In this document: one piece after another, positions 34,311 to 46,500 of the stretch
Layout of the letters: the number at the start of each line of letters is the position of its first letter
How positions within the stretch are numbered: position 1 is the first letter of the stretch
NCBI GenBank assembly: GCA_947044365.1
Contig: OX345637.1
Coordinates: 13,362,916-13,426,915 of the forward strand
Length of the DNA stretch: 64,000 bases
Direction: 5' to 3'
Source of the DNA: Petrosia ficiformis
Taxonomy: Eukaryota > Porifera > Demospongiae > Haplosclerida > Petrosiidae
Translations under genes and position numbers: made by a program
Notes under the pieces: model-generated
Seen by the model: the letters and a program-made list of their open reading frames with translations, nothing else
What the model was told of the DNA's origin: nothing
The model's database searches: none

Positions 34311-37300
34311 TGATTTTGGAATATCCTGAGAACACAGTTGCTATTAATGGTGAAAGAATAGTTTGGAAATGCAAGGCCAAAGGAAGTGATGTAATCCAGT
34401 TTTTGGTAAATGGCACATTTGCTTCTGAGGAAACTCTTGAAGATAAAGGATTCGTACAAGGTGTTACTGACAATATTGATAGCACAACAAAACAAAGAAA
34501 TCTTACTGTAACTGCATTAACACAATATAACAACACTGAAATACAGTGTGTTGCAATTGATATTAACCAACCAAGTATGCCTATACATAGTGATATCGCT
34601 TTACTGTTGATACAAGGTATGGATGATTTATCATAATCATGGCTTTACTTATTAATCTTAAATCACAGGTCCTTTATCATCAGTTGTTGATATATCTCAT
34701 AATTTTATTGATTCCTCAAGTATAAATATCTCATGGAAACCACCATTCACTCTTCCTGGGACGCATATCACTGGATATAACATATCAGTTACTAGTATCA
34801 TGTTCAATATATCTCAGTTTATTACTGATACTTACTATGTGTTAACAGCTCCTAATAATACTGATCCATGTGATGAGATCAGTATAACAGTATCAGGTTA
34901 TAATGGAGCCGGGAATGGAGAAATGACTACTATATCATCACTATTTTTTCCTGAAGGTTATAAACGTTTTGTTGCATTATTCATTGCTAACAACATTGAT
35001 TATTAGTTATGAATGTGTATTTATGTTGTTTGTATTGATTAAAATCATGTCATGCATCCTTTTCTTTCTCTTGGTCAACAGTACCTACTCTTGATACCAA
35101 TATTCAAGTAACCTTTGTACCAGTAGTCACTGGTCAAATGGTAACAATAACGCTGTGTGTAAATGTAAGTTGATGGTTATAATACTGTATATTATATACA
35201 TAATTATGTAATTATGGAAATTAAGGGTATTAATGTGTTAGACAGAGTATCATACAACCCGTAAAGAGAGTGTATGTACTGTTTTTCCCAACTGCAGTAC
35301 AGTCTCCCACTCACACTCTTAACAAACAAAAGGATGTCTGGTGACTCTTGATTTAATCAGAATGCTCATGCCATAGTTTCTTAAGACAATGAATGAAACT
35401 CCATGAGAAATGCAAAAAATAACTCCACGTATACAAATTGCAGGATTATTCCGGTATACTACTCCATGCTATTCTTGCTACATTAGATGGTTTCTATAGG
35501 GAACCTATAACATATATAGCAAAAGCAATGCCACAGATCTTGTTAGGATTAGCACAACTAGAAGACTATTATCCATTACATTTCTGTGTTTTAAACTGTA
35601 AAATGATGATTTGTCTCCAGGTAGATAATGAGTTGATACACCATAATTATGGAACTCAAATTAATAATTATGAATCTATAAGATGCCCATACAACCTCTT
35701 TTTTTTCATGTTAATAACTGTATATGCTTACTATGTTACAGTTACACAAACAATTGTTGATTGCAAACATAGTAATTGTTTTTCCATTTCAGCGAAATGT
35801 TGATGGCTTAAGGTGCAATTATCATTCCACACACCCTCTTTATAATCCTGCATTTGGGATGCAAGCCTATAAGCATATGTGTATAGTCAAACAAGATTAT
35901 AATAAGTATCATTCATACTTACATATCCACAGGTTAGTCAACTATGTCCTGGTCAATATCCCACTACTACTGATATATTGCTTACTAATTCAACTGATGA
36001 CATAGTTGAACACTTTCATGATGTACCGCTTGAAGTAGAATCAGCGAACCATCTACTTAAACCTATGGATTCCATCATACTCAAGCTGGATGTTAGTTAT
36101 ACTGTACAAATGACTTTTAGTAATCTGGATGGAGAATTTCATGTGACAGCTTTTGTTAACTCCAGTAAGTTAACACTTGAAAATCAAGTGACTATGTTCT
36201 ATATTGCCTTTATATTTTAGTGACACATGATATTCAGTCATTTGATATAACTAATACTAATGGAGGAAACGTTTGTGTGGTGTGTAGATTCTCTGCAAAT
36301 ACTACTGCAGTTGGTTGTGAAATAAAGTTGCTACGAATTAACATTTCTATATTATCAGAAAAGTTTTATAGAGATGTCAACATTGCTGAGGGGTGTATAT
36401 CAAATATTACTACTGGATATTATGACTTGTATGTATATGATGTTGAGAAAGATAACACACTGAGTCCATTACCAGCTATTATTAAGAACAATATATTTAT
36501 ATATGAACAAACTGCAACACAAATGGCAACAACAACAGCAATTTCACTTATGTCAATTCAGCTGTCAGTCTCGACTTCATCTGGTTAGTTCACTATGTGT
36601 AAAATAGTTATTTATCAGTTATAAAGAAGACATGCCTGCCTATCGGTAATATGTCTAAAGCATTTAGTAAATTGTATATATATATCCTTTATTGTGTCAA
36701 TATTATTCTATTGAGAGAGGAGGGAGATTTTGAAGATCTGTGTATTGACAAAAAAATTTATCACTTGCAATAAAGCTGATGAATTTATCAGTTGTGTGCT
36801 TAATCATTCTTGTATGTGTTCAATCCAGAAGTAGTTCAAGCATTTTGTCAATGATTTTTACTTCTGTTACATTAGGCAATGCTTCACCTACACTAACAGT
36901 TCCAGAAACAGAAGATAATAATAGTAATCATTTGGGTAAGTTATTCAATGTTGCTATGAACATCAATTATAATATAGTACATACTGTAGGTGCTGGGATA
37001 GGTGGAGCAATATGTAGTACTTTGATCATTATCCTCGCCTTCATCTTGTCAGTTTTAATTATGAGAAGACAAAGTGAGTTTTTTTAACTGGTAAAAAATA
37101 ATTAGTTACATTTACATCATTTATTTGATTATAGAAAGAAAGAAGAAGCACGATGGGTAAATCTTTAAATGTATACTAATTAAATATATAGTAGTGTTGC
37201 ATATAGATGGTACTAGAAATAGCCCAAATAATTGACTATTTTTTATTTATTAAATGAAGGTACCAAGTTGATCATAATGTACAGTATACAACGCCAACAG

Positions 37301-37542
37301 AGGTACTGCATGTCATTGAAAAGTGTTGTACTAATCATATTTATAATTATGCATGTAAATAATTATTTCTTCCTGAAATTCTTATAGTATACACCTGAAT
37401 CTCCAAGACTAAAATTCCCACAAACTAAACAAGGTCAGTAAAATATATAACATAGCCAGAGGACTGCATGAATGCTGTAATTTGAAAATGATTATGCATT
37501 ATTTATAGGATATACCCCAGTTACAGAGAAAAGACATCAGCG
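34311..37542 (+). CDS. Gene 2, part a: ectodomain, membrane helix and proximal tail
   Basis: The Ig exon has [20 protein letters not shown] and ends ..[12 protein letters not shown], the two Cys of an Ig fold. The FN3 exon has [20 protein letters not shown] and ends SGYNGAGNG, classic FN3. Next come [18 protein letters not shown] and [12 protein letters not shown], closely matching gene 1. The membrane helix is at 36990-37073 ([18 protein letters not shown], then RRQKRKKK). Five small tail exons follow, including [14 protein letters not shown] and [10 protein letters not shown]. Several N-x-S/T sites suggest glycosylation. The Ig exon carries a complete V-frame-like core, but Cys spacing was not measured against a profile. 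Confidence 0.8.
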
Positions 37543-40500
37543 GTAAATTTTAATTTATTGTATAATTTGTTTTCTATTTTACTTGAACTATAAACTGATC
37601 AACTGAATAGAACTAAACTTACATTGATATAATATTATATATATATATAACACATATATCATGGTTATATTTCCGCGTACAAAAATAGTACGCGTTTTAG
37701 TATATTCTATTTAACACCCACAGGCTAATATTTTACAATATAAACTATAAACCTGAAAAGAAGTTTATATTTGAAATATATACTCGTGGGTGTGGTTACA
37801 AGCAATTATATATCACTTTTCAAAATGATTACACAAAAAAGAAAATGAACTTAGAATCAATTACAAAAATTCTCAATGAATATTAAAGTTGATTGTGCAT
37901 CCTGTAAGGTTTTGAAAGTTGAACATCTTGTTCTCTTTATCTTCACCAGAAGGCAGTGGTAGCTTTTCAATGGATTGAAGAGTTGCAAGCTTGCGCGTAC
38001 TTGTGTCTGTTTCCTCACACTGACTGGAAGCTGTTTTCATGGCATTAGTTGATGACAGAACCTTAGAAACTTCCATTCTCTGAGCATCTGTTGTCCTTTC
38101 ATAGGATCGAACCCCTCCAATACTAAGGTGCCCACTTCGTTCCATTATCATCTTTTCAGGGACTCCTCCTGCGTACATTCGGGTAATTCCTGAAGCCCTT
38201 AAACCATGATTGTTGATGCCAGTTGAGTCCAATCCTGCTGCTATGAACATGTCCTTCAATCTACGTGAAAGTACATTATGACCAACAAGAATATTGAAAT
38301 ACCACGATGTATCTTCTTTTGTGATTGTTTTTTTAGGTTTGCAATAAAAGAGATTTCTGCCCTTTGCATCTTCTGGCAGAAGTGATACATAGCGTTCAAA
38401 CAAGTTGACGAAACATCTCTGACAAAGTGAAGGATTAGCATACTGTGTAACCACTTTATTTTCCAAATGGACCTGGTGAACAAATCCTTGTCTGTTCTTT
38501 GATCCATGTTCAGCATATGTAACAGATCTAATTGTCTCCCCTTCTGTAGTGGGATGTGGCACTTCTTCAATTTCAAACTGATTAAGCTTCAAATCTCTAT
38601 GTTCAACACCACCACGGAGACAAAAACATACCCCACAATAGAAAAAAATCGCATTCTGTAACGAAGTGGGTGAATGTGTCCCCATTACTCCCTTATTCCA
38701 CAAAGTTTCCTCTTCTTGTGAAGTAACAACTCTTGCTTGTTTCTTTTTTGCTCCTACTCCATCAGTGAGCAACTTTTTAGAGTGATTGTTGAGTACATGA
38801 TGTAGGGGCTTAAACACCTGATCATCAGTGTCCAAGAAGTTCCTGGCAGTGGGATTTTGGTTGCTCGCATAACTCTGCAAATTGATGAGTAGCTGCAACA
38901 GAGTCTTGGGACAGTATGGTTCACCCGAGCGCTGTTTCGCCTCAACAATAAATCTACACAACATTTCACAAACTTTCTTCGAATCAGCTTCGTTCCATAA
39001 ACGTTCAACTTCGACCTCTGGCCAATCGTTACTTCTAACCCATTCCTTAAATACATTCAATGCCCATCTTTGAGACCACTCTGTATTCTTACTCATTGGC
39101 TTCACTTTTAATGATTGCATTTCTTGGTCTGAAGTCTTTACAAATCGCTTTTTCAGTGGACTTGCACTGTTTTCTTCTTTTCTACGCTTCAAAGACAAAG
39201 AAAGACGCTTCTTCTTACGTGAATCTTCACTACTCTCGCCTTTCTCGGCCATCGATCAATGAAGATGAGGGAACTGAACTGTCTCTACGTTCTTGTGAGA
39301 ATGTGACTATGTCTATACTGCACATGCGCAAAAATGCAAAAATGGCGTTGTCAGAAAAATATAACCGTGATATATATCAGATATAACATGATTTTTCGAT
39401 CTATATTATAAAATATAAATCTGGCAACTCGGGCCTATTGCTAGAGATATCACCCTCGGGCCTGCGGCCCTCGGGTGATATCTCTTAGCAATAGCCCTCG
39501 TTGCCAGGTTTATATTTTATCATATACACCTCAAAATCATGATATATATTATACATATATATATATATACTCAACTACATGGAATAATCTAGAATGTTTC
39601 AGAACATACAAGGAAAAAGCAGGCCTGAACAACAAGTACAAAGCAAACAATATATACAATTAGGTGATAAATATTACACAAACAATCGGTCCAAAAAATG
39701 TTTTATCCATCTACACTCCTTCTCATTTGAGGGCTGATTGTTTGTCTATTTCTTTTATTCCTGATATTTCTCTCAGTTTAGTAAATTTTTCACTGTCTAG
39801 TGCCTTTGTAAAAATATCAGCAACCATATCTTCTGTCCCACAATACTTTACTTCAACTGTTCCTTTCTTAATTTGGTCTCGAATAAAATGATGTTTTATG
39901 GCAATGTGTTTAGCTCGTCCATGAAATTGTGGATTCTTACTCATACAAATAACTGACCGTGTTGTCTTTGTATATAACTATTGACTTCACTGGTTCCTTC
40001 TTTATTTCACTGACAAGTTTTCTGATCCATAATTATAGCTTCTTGAGCTGCATTTGCTAAAGCTATATATTCGGCTTCTGCAGTTGAAAGAGCTACACAT
40101 GGCTGTTTTTTACTTCGCCAACTGACAGACGTACCACGAATTTGAAAAAACAAATCAGACGTTGATTTCCGATCATCAAGATCGCCGGCCCAGTCTGCAT
40201 TCGAGTATCCAATGCACTCTTGAGACTCAATTTTCCTGAACACTAGACCAACATTGATAGTACCTGCCAAATACCGCAGTATCTGCTTTATAGCCTTCCA
40301 ATGCTGAGCAGTTGGTCTGTTACAGAACTTTGCTACATACAACACAGCAAACGCTATGTCTGGTCTAGTTTTGGTTGACAGGTATAGTAGTTTTTCTACA
40401 GCTGATTGATATTATCCTTGATCTACTTCTTCACTTTCTTCAAGTCCTATTGTCAGCTTCAAACTGGGGTTGACAGGAGTTTTCGTCGCCTTCACATTTT

Positions 40501-43500
40501 CCATTTTAAACTTCTTTAGAGTACTTTCTATATACATTGGTTAGTCTATCCATATCATTTCAGTTTTTGGATTCTGAATTACTTTAACTCCTAAAAAGTG
40601 ATGAAGTTCACCCATGTCTTTCACCTTAAAACGTTTGGCAATTTCTTCCTTTACTTCAGATATTCACTCAATGCTCTTACCAGCCAGTAGTATGTCGTCC
40701 ACATAGACTGCTATGATAAACATTTCTCCTTCTGAACTTACATACAGACAAGGATCACTGGTTGTCTGAGTGAATCCCATCTTCCTTAGATGACAGTCAA
40801 GGATAGAGTTCCAGCATCGAGGTGACTGTTTAAGGCCATACAAACTGCGTTTTAATATACAAACTAGCTTCTCACAACCTTTTGCCAGAAATCCCTCTGG
40901 CTGTCTCAAATAAACTTCTTCTTCTAGCTCTCCATTGAGGAATGCAGTTGTAAAGTCCATTTGGTGAACTTTTAGTCCATTCTGTGCCACTACTGCAATT
41001 ACTGTTCTTACAGATTCGAATCTTACAACTGGAGAAAAAGTCTCTTCGTAATCCAAACCAGGTCTTTGTGAGTACCTTTGAGCCACAAGCTTAGCTTTGT
41101 AACTCTCAATCTCTCCACCAGCACCTATTTTACATTTAAACACCCACTTACTATTGATAAGTTTCCTGTTCTTTGGCATTTCTACCAACTCCCAGACATC
41201 ATTTGAGTGTAACGATTCCAGTTCCATTTCCATAGCATTTTTCCATTTTTTTCCATCAGGACTTGATAATGCTTCATCCACTGTTCTTGGCTCCATTAGT
41301 TTACCAGCAAGACTTACCCATTCTCCATAGAAATCTGAACATCTTTGTTCCCTGTCTGAATATCGTAAAACAGGTTCTTCTACATCTTGAACACTTGATT
41401 CTTCCTCATTCACACTATCAATTTCAACATACTGTTGCTCCTCACAACACTGAGGCTCCTTCTCAATTCCACGAGGTTTCTCATGAAAATGAACATCACG
41501 ACTATGACAGACCTTTTACATACAGTCGGTATCCTTTTCCATTTTCACAGTAACCTAAGAAGATACACTTCTTTACCTTTGAATCCAGTTTCATTCTTTT
41601 ATCTTTGGGAATATGTGAATAGGCTACTAAACCAAATACCCTCAAGTGATCCATTCTAGGTTTTTCAGCTGTCCATGCTTCAAATGGAGTTTTGTTTTCT
41701 AGTGTTTTTGTCGGTAATTTTGCTTCAGCAAGCATTGATCGTACCATCTCTACCAGAGTACGATTCAATCTTTTGACCACCCCATTTTGTTCAGGTGACT
41801 TAGGAACAGTCAGTTGATGCTTAATTCCATTTTGTTTCAAATAACTTTCAAATTCATCAGAAGTGTGCTCACAACCATTATTTGAACGTACCACCTTCAC
41901 AGTCTGGTCAAATGATTTTTCCACTAATGTCTCCCATTCTATGAACTTTGCAAAAACTTCACTCTTGTGCTTCAAAATGTATACCCATACATAACGAGTA
42001 CAGTCATCAACAAACATAACAAAATACTCAGCACCACTAAGAGACTTTTCACTAATCTTTCTGCACACGTCACTGTGAATAAGCTCTAAGGGCTTCTTTG
42101 ACCGACTTGTACTGTTCACTGAAAACGGGCTTCTGCGATGTTTTCCATTCACACAAGGTTCACAAAAACCAATCCTCTTAGAAACATCGTAGTCAAATCC
42201 ACTTACCAACTCATCCACAGCTAGCTTACGTAAATTTCCTTCTCTTTTCCACTGTCACGTTCCTTTTCCACATTAACATACACACCGAAGGTAACTGGAA
42301 TACAATCGATATGATAAAGGCTTCCTACTTTAGATGCTACACCAATCAACTGTCCACTTCTGTCAGAAATCTGACAGCCTGCTTCATTAAATGTAACAGT
42401 CTTTCCTTTTTCGGTCATCCTCAAAACACTAAGCAAATTAAATGACAGCTTAGGTACATACAAAACGTTTGCACCTTTTTGTTTCACCATGATGCAACTG
42501 CAGTTCCAGCAAAACAGATCCTCAACCAATTGCATGAAGTGCTTTTCCATCCCCCAATGTCACTTCCAGTGGCTGCTTCAAACTATTCAGCTCCACAAAT
42601 AAATTGCTGTCATAACATGTGTGGCATGTCGCTCCTGAATCCATGATCCAGCTTCCCCAAAGAGTACTGGTTGTTTTTGCAGACAGGGCATGTCTTACAA
42701 CCAGCCCAATGGTATCACTATCAGAGCTTTCAGTATCTTGTTTCTTTACTTCAGTTTTATGGACTCTGTGTTTGGTGCTTTTCTTCTCCCATTGTCCAGA
42801 AACTCTCTTCTTCTCACGTTCAAGGCAATATGACCAAGCTTCTTGCAGAAATAACATTTTGGTCCTTTTCTTCGATGTCTGTTAGAAACAGTCATAACTT
42901 CTTCTGAATTTGTAGCAGTTGTTCGCTCCTTTAGTTTTCGTTCTTCATGTAGCAATCTCTCCATCACAACCTCCATTTTGGGTACTTCCGAGTTTGCCTC
43001 CAGTGCTGTTACTAACATATTGTACGATTCAGGTAAACTTGCAAATATTTGCACTACTCTGTCTTCCTCGCTAATGGATTCGCCAACCACTGATAGCTCG
43101 TTGAAAATTTCTGTCATAGCTCTCATGTGTTCTTGTATTGATTCACCTTCTTTCAGTCTCAATGAATATAGTCTATGACGAAGTGCTAACTTGTTGGCCC
43201 ATGACCTTTCCTGAAACTGACTGGCCAGTGCTTTCCAGACATCTGTGGGATCCTTAGGCTCTCCAATCAGGTACAGCAATGACGGCTCCAACGGACAAGA
43301 CAATAATGGCTAATGCTCGGTCCCTTCTTGCTTCATATTTCGAGATCCTTTCAGCATTTCCAGTTGGTGCTTCTTCAGTACAACTAACAATGCCCCACAG
43401 TCCATCCTTCATCAAGGACATCTGGCACTGTATTTTCCATGTAGGATAGTCTGAACTATTTAATGGTATAACACTAACTGTTTTAGACTCCATTGCCATC

Positions 43501-46500
43501 TTATTATATTTCTGCTGCATTCACCTGCTTCAGAGCGTAGCTGGGCTCATAACCTGTTGGCTATTTTACTTGAACTATAAACTGATCAACTGACTAGAAC
43601 TAAACTTATATTAATATATATATATATATATATACTCAACTACATGGAATAATCTAGAATGTTTCAGAACATACAAGAAAAAAGCAGGCCTGAACAACAA
43701 GTACAAAGCAAACAATGTATACAATCAGGTGCTAAATATTACACAAACAATCTGTCCAAAAAATGTTTTATCCATCAACATAATTAACATAATTTATTAG
43801 TGAATATGGGTATATATATAGTCTTCAGCTAGCCTACTCCCCCACTAACAAATAGTCACCCTTCTGATTCAATAACTATATGCTATTATGAGTGATTTCA
43901 TACAGGGTTAAATTGAATTTTCCTGTCTTATTTTGACTCCGATTACACAGGAAATCACCTAAGAAAATCAATATTCCTGGGTAGGAGGGATCATGGCCCT
44001 GTGTTTCAAGATTGGAAACACCCACGCACTTCTGGTGCAGTCCATGTTTCAATTATTTTTAATACATGCATGCTAGCTAGTTGTATCAAATAACAGAGGT
44101 AATTTTTTTAATAGATGCAAATATCTGTAAGCATAAAATTTGACAAAAGTGTGAGTGCAAAACACCAAGGTAAATAAAGTGTGTTTTGCATTCATTTTCG
44201 AGAAAATGGTTGATTTAAACACAGTTGCATTTAATTTCTTACACAAAACATTGTTGAAACTATATAATAATGATATTTTAACAAGTGAAAATCACCTTCA
44301 ACAGTTGAGTTCCTTGAGATAATAAATGTAAACTGCTTTTGCATTTCGGTAATAAAATTTAATTGACAAATTGTAACACGGAATTCATCTGAGTATCTTA
44401 ATCCACATCCATGGGATCATTGTGCATCCTTTCCAATCCCTTATACGTAGTCTATATGTTCATAGTATGTATATGTGTGATTTATGAGCATGCTCAGTAG
44501 TGAACACGTTACACAAGCATTGTATTGCCCAACAGCAGTCCCATTTTAATATCAGGTCTTCTCTCCTGTACTCTATAGTGAATGACCCAAATAAATTATA
44601 GTTTGTATGTTCATTTTAACTGCGAATATTATGGCAACTATCTGCTAAAGGAATTAGCTTAGCTAGAAATCATACCCTAGCTAGTCATTGCTTATTGGTA
44701 AATAACACAATTGCCAGATTTTTCCTCAAAGTTAATGTTCAGTTCACCATAATTATATAGTGAGAACTACACCCTGTTTATACACAAATAGTTGGTTATA
44801 AATTGTACATTCTGTGCACCAATCAATTATCACTCTACAAGAATTAATTATTATAAATTCATTAAATTAAGGTACCAAGGAGATTCCAGTGATAGTGAAA
44901 TGTCAAAAGATGACAGTCAGAACTATGTACAGATTACAAAACCAGCAGAGGTACTGTAGCTAATTCAAAAGTTAATTATGTTCTAATAATAATATATGAT
45001 ATATATAATTATATTTTTATTCTAAAATTCTTGTAGTATTTAAATGAATCACCAAGACCTCATCTACCAACATTTCTACAAATTAGAGATTCCCAACCAG
45101 GTCAATAAAATATGAATCCTGAGTATAGTTGAAAATGATTAGTATTGTAACTTGAGTGTACATGTATGCAGTCTGTATGTTTGACCCTGAATATTTGGTC
45201 ATCTGAAATTAAAGGGAGAAATAAGTAATAATAAATTACTCAGTCATGAATTAAAGGGTTCTGGTATAGCATCTTAGATGACCAAATTCTTGACACTTAA
45301 GTCATAATCCCTTTCTCTATTCATTAATAAATTCATAGAGAAATAATAAAATTACACACATAGACACATGCTGTGTAAAGGAATTAAATACAATGTCATT
45401 TTAAGCATTGTATTAACATTATAATTATAGATCTGTCATTAGATGAAAATGGATTATTCCATCATTGTTACAAATATGGAGTTACAATCATTATACCTCC
45501 TGGAGCAGTTGATCAAAAGTGTACTCTACAATTTGGAGCATGTTTAAAATTTCCTCATTATAGATCTAAGGAATCATTCATTCCAGTTTCTCCTTTTGTA
45601 TGGATACACATTGATGGAAAGTTGAAAAAACCTGCTGAATTATATATTCCACATTATATCCATATTAGCTGTGATGAAGACAAGGAGAAATTATGTCTCC
45701 TAACTTCGAAAGACCATTCACATGGAGAGGAAGATATTGATGTGGATTACTTTGAAACATCAGCCAGAATTGCTACAACCCACTTCTGTTCTGTTTGTAT
45801 TGCAAGTAAATGTTCACCAAAAAAGAGGTATCATTTACTTTTTGCAGAAAAGGTTGAAAATGGCAATATACATCTTGATGTATGTATCATGTATTCTCTG
45901 ACAATATGCCAACAGGTAATGAATACTTAGTTTAACAGTCAATCCTATCAGTTTGTGCACAATACAGAATGCTATGAAACAATATGAAGAAACTGGACAT
46001 AAAGTGACTACATATGGTTCAGTTTTTGTTAAGGATGGTGGTAAGATTACTGTTCAATGTGATCCCACTGTTGTTCCTGGTTGGGTAATGTCATATAGAG
46101 GTGTTCATTATACTACTGTGAGTTCACAGTAGAGAATGACATAATATATAGAGTTATTTTAAACTGCTTAGATAATTGAAGACATGATTGATTTCTATAA
46201 GGTACTAGGTTGTACTCCAGACACAGTGTCTGATGATGATATTGAAACACTCAAAATGTATGAGGAACAGAAGTCATATCCTCCACGTTTCAAACTCGAA
46301 TTTTCCCCTACTGGTTTACAAATTAGAAACACTAAAGTGAAATTAACTCTGTGTGAACTTCATGCCATATGTCTAAATGGACCTCCAGTTCATTACAATG
46401 TGACACTAGGCAACAAAGAGACAGGTGAATGATATGTATAGGATATAGCCCTAGTTGGAGGCATATATGGGCATATAACATCCTTGAGATAATTGGTCTA

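Larger units (their letters stand above)
37568..43780 (-). mobile_element. Copia retrotransposon, nearly complete, in an intron of gene 2
   Basis: LTRs begin TG and end CA. The right (5') LTR is 43555-43780, 226 bp. The left (3') LTR is 37568-39714 but opened by a recombinase element at about 37650-39555. The flanks carry TAATT on both sides (37563-37567 and 43781-43785), the 5-bp duplication expected for Copia. Inside, reading right to left: gag with a zinc knuckle, protease, integrase, reverse transcriptase, RNase H. It is on the opposite strand to the host gene, an orientation that introns tolerate well. Confidence 0.92.

Noticed and set aside
38256..39386. Other open frames overlapping the recombinase gene
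   Set aside because: They are shadows of the 459-codon frame, which has the full catalytic tetrad.
43533..43554. A tRNA-Met gene fragment
   Set aside because: Only the anticodon arm text is present and it abuts an LTR, so it is a retrotransposon primer site, not a tRNA gene.
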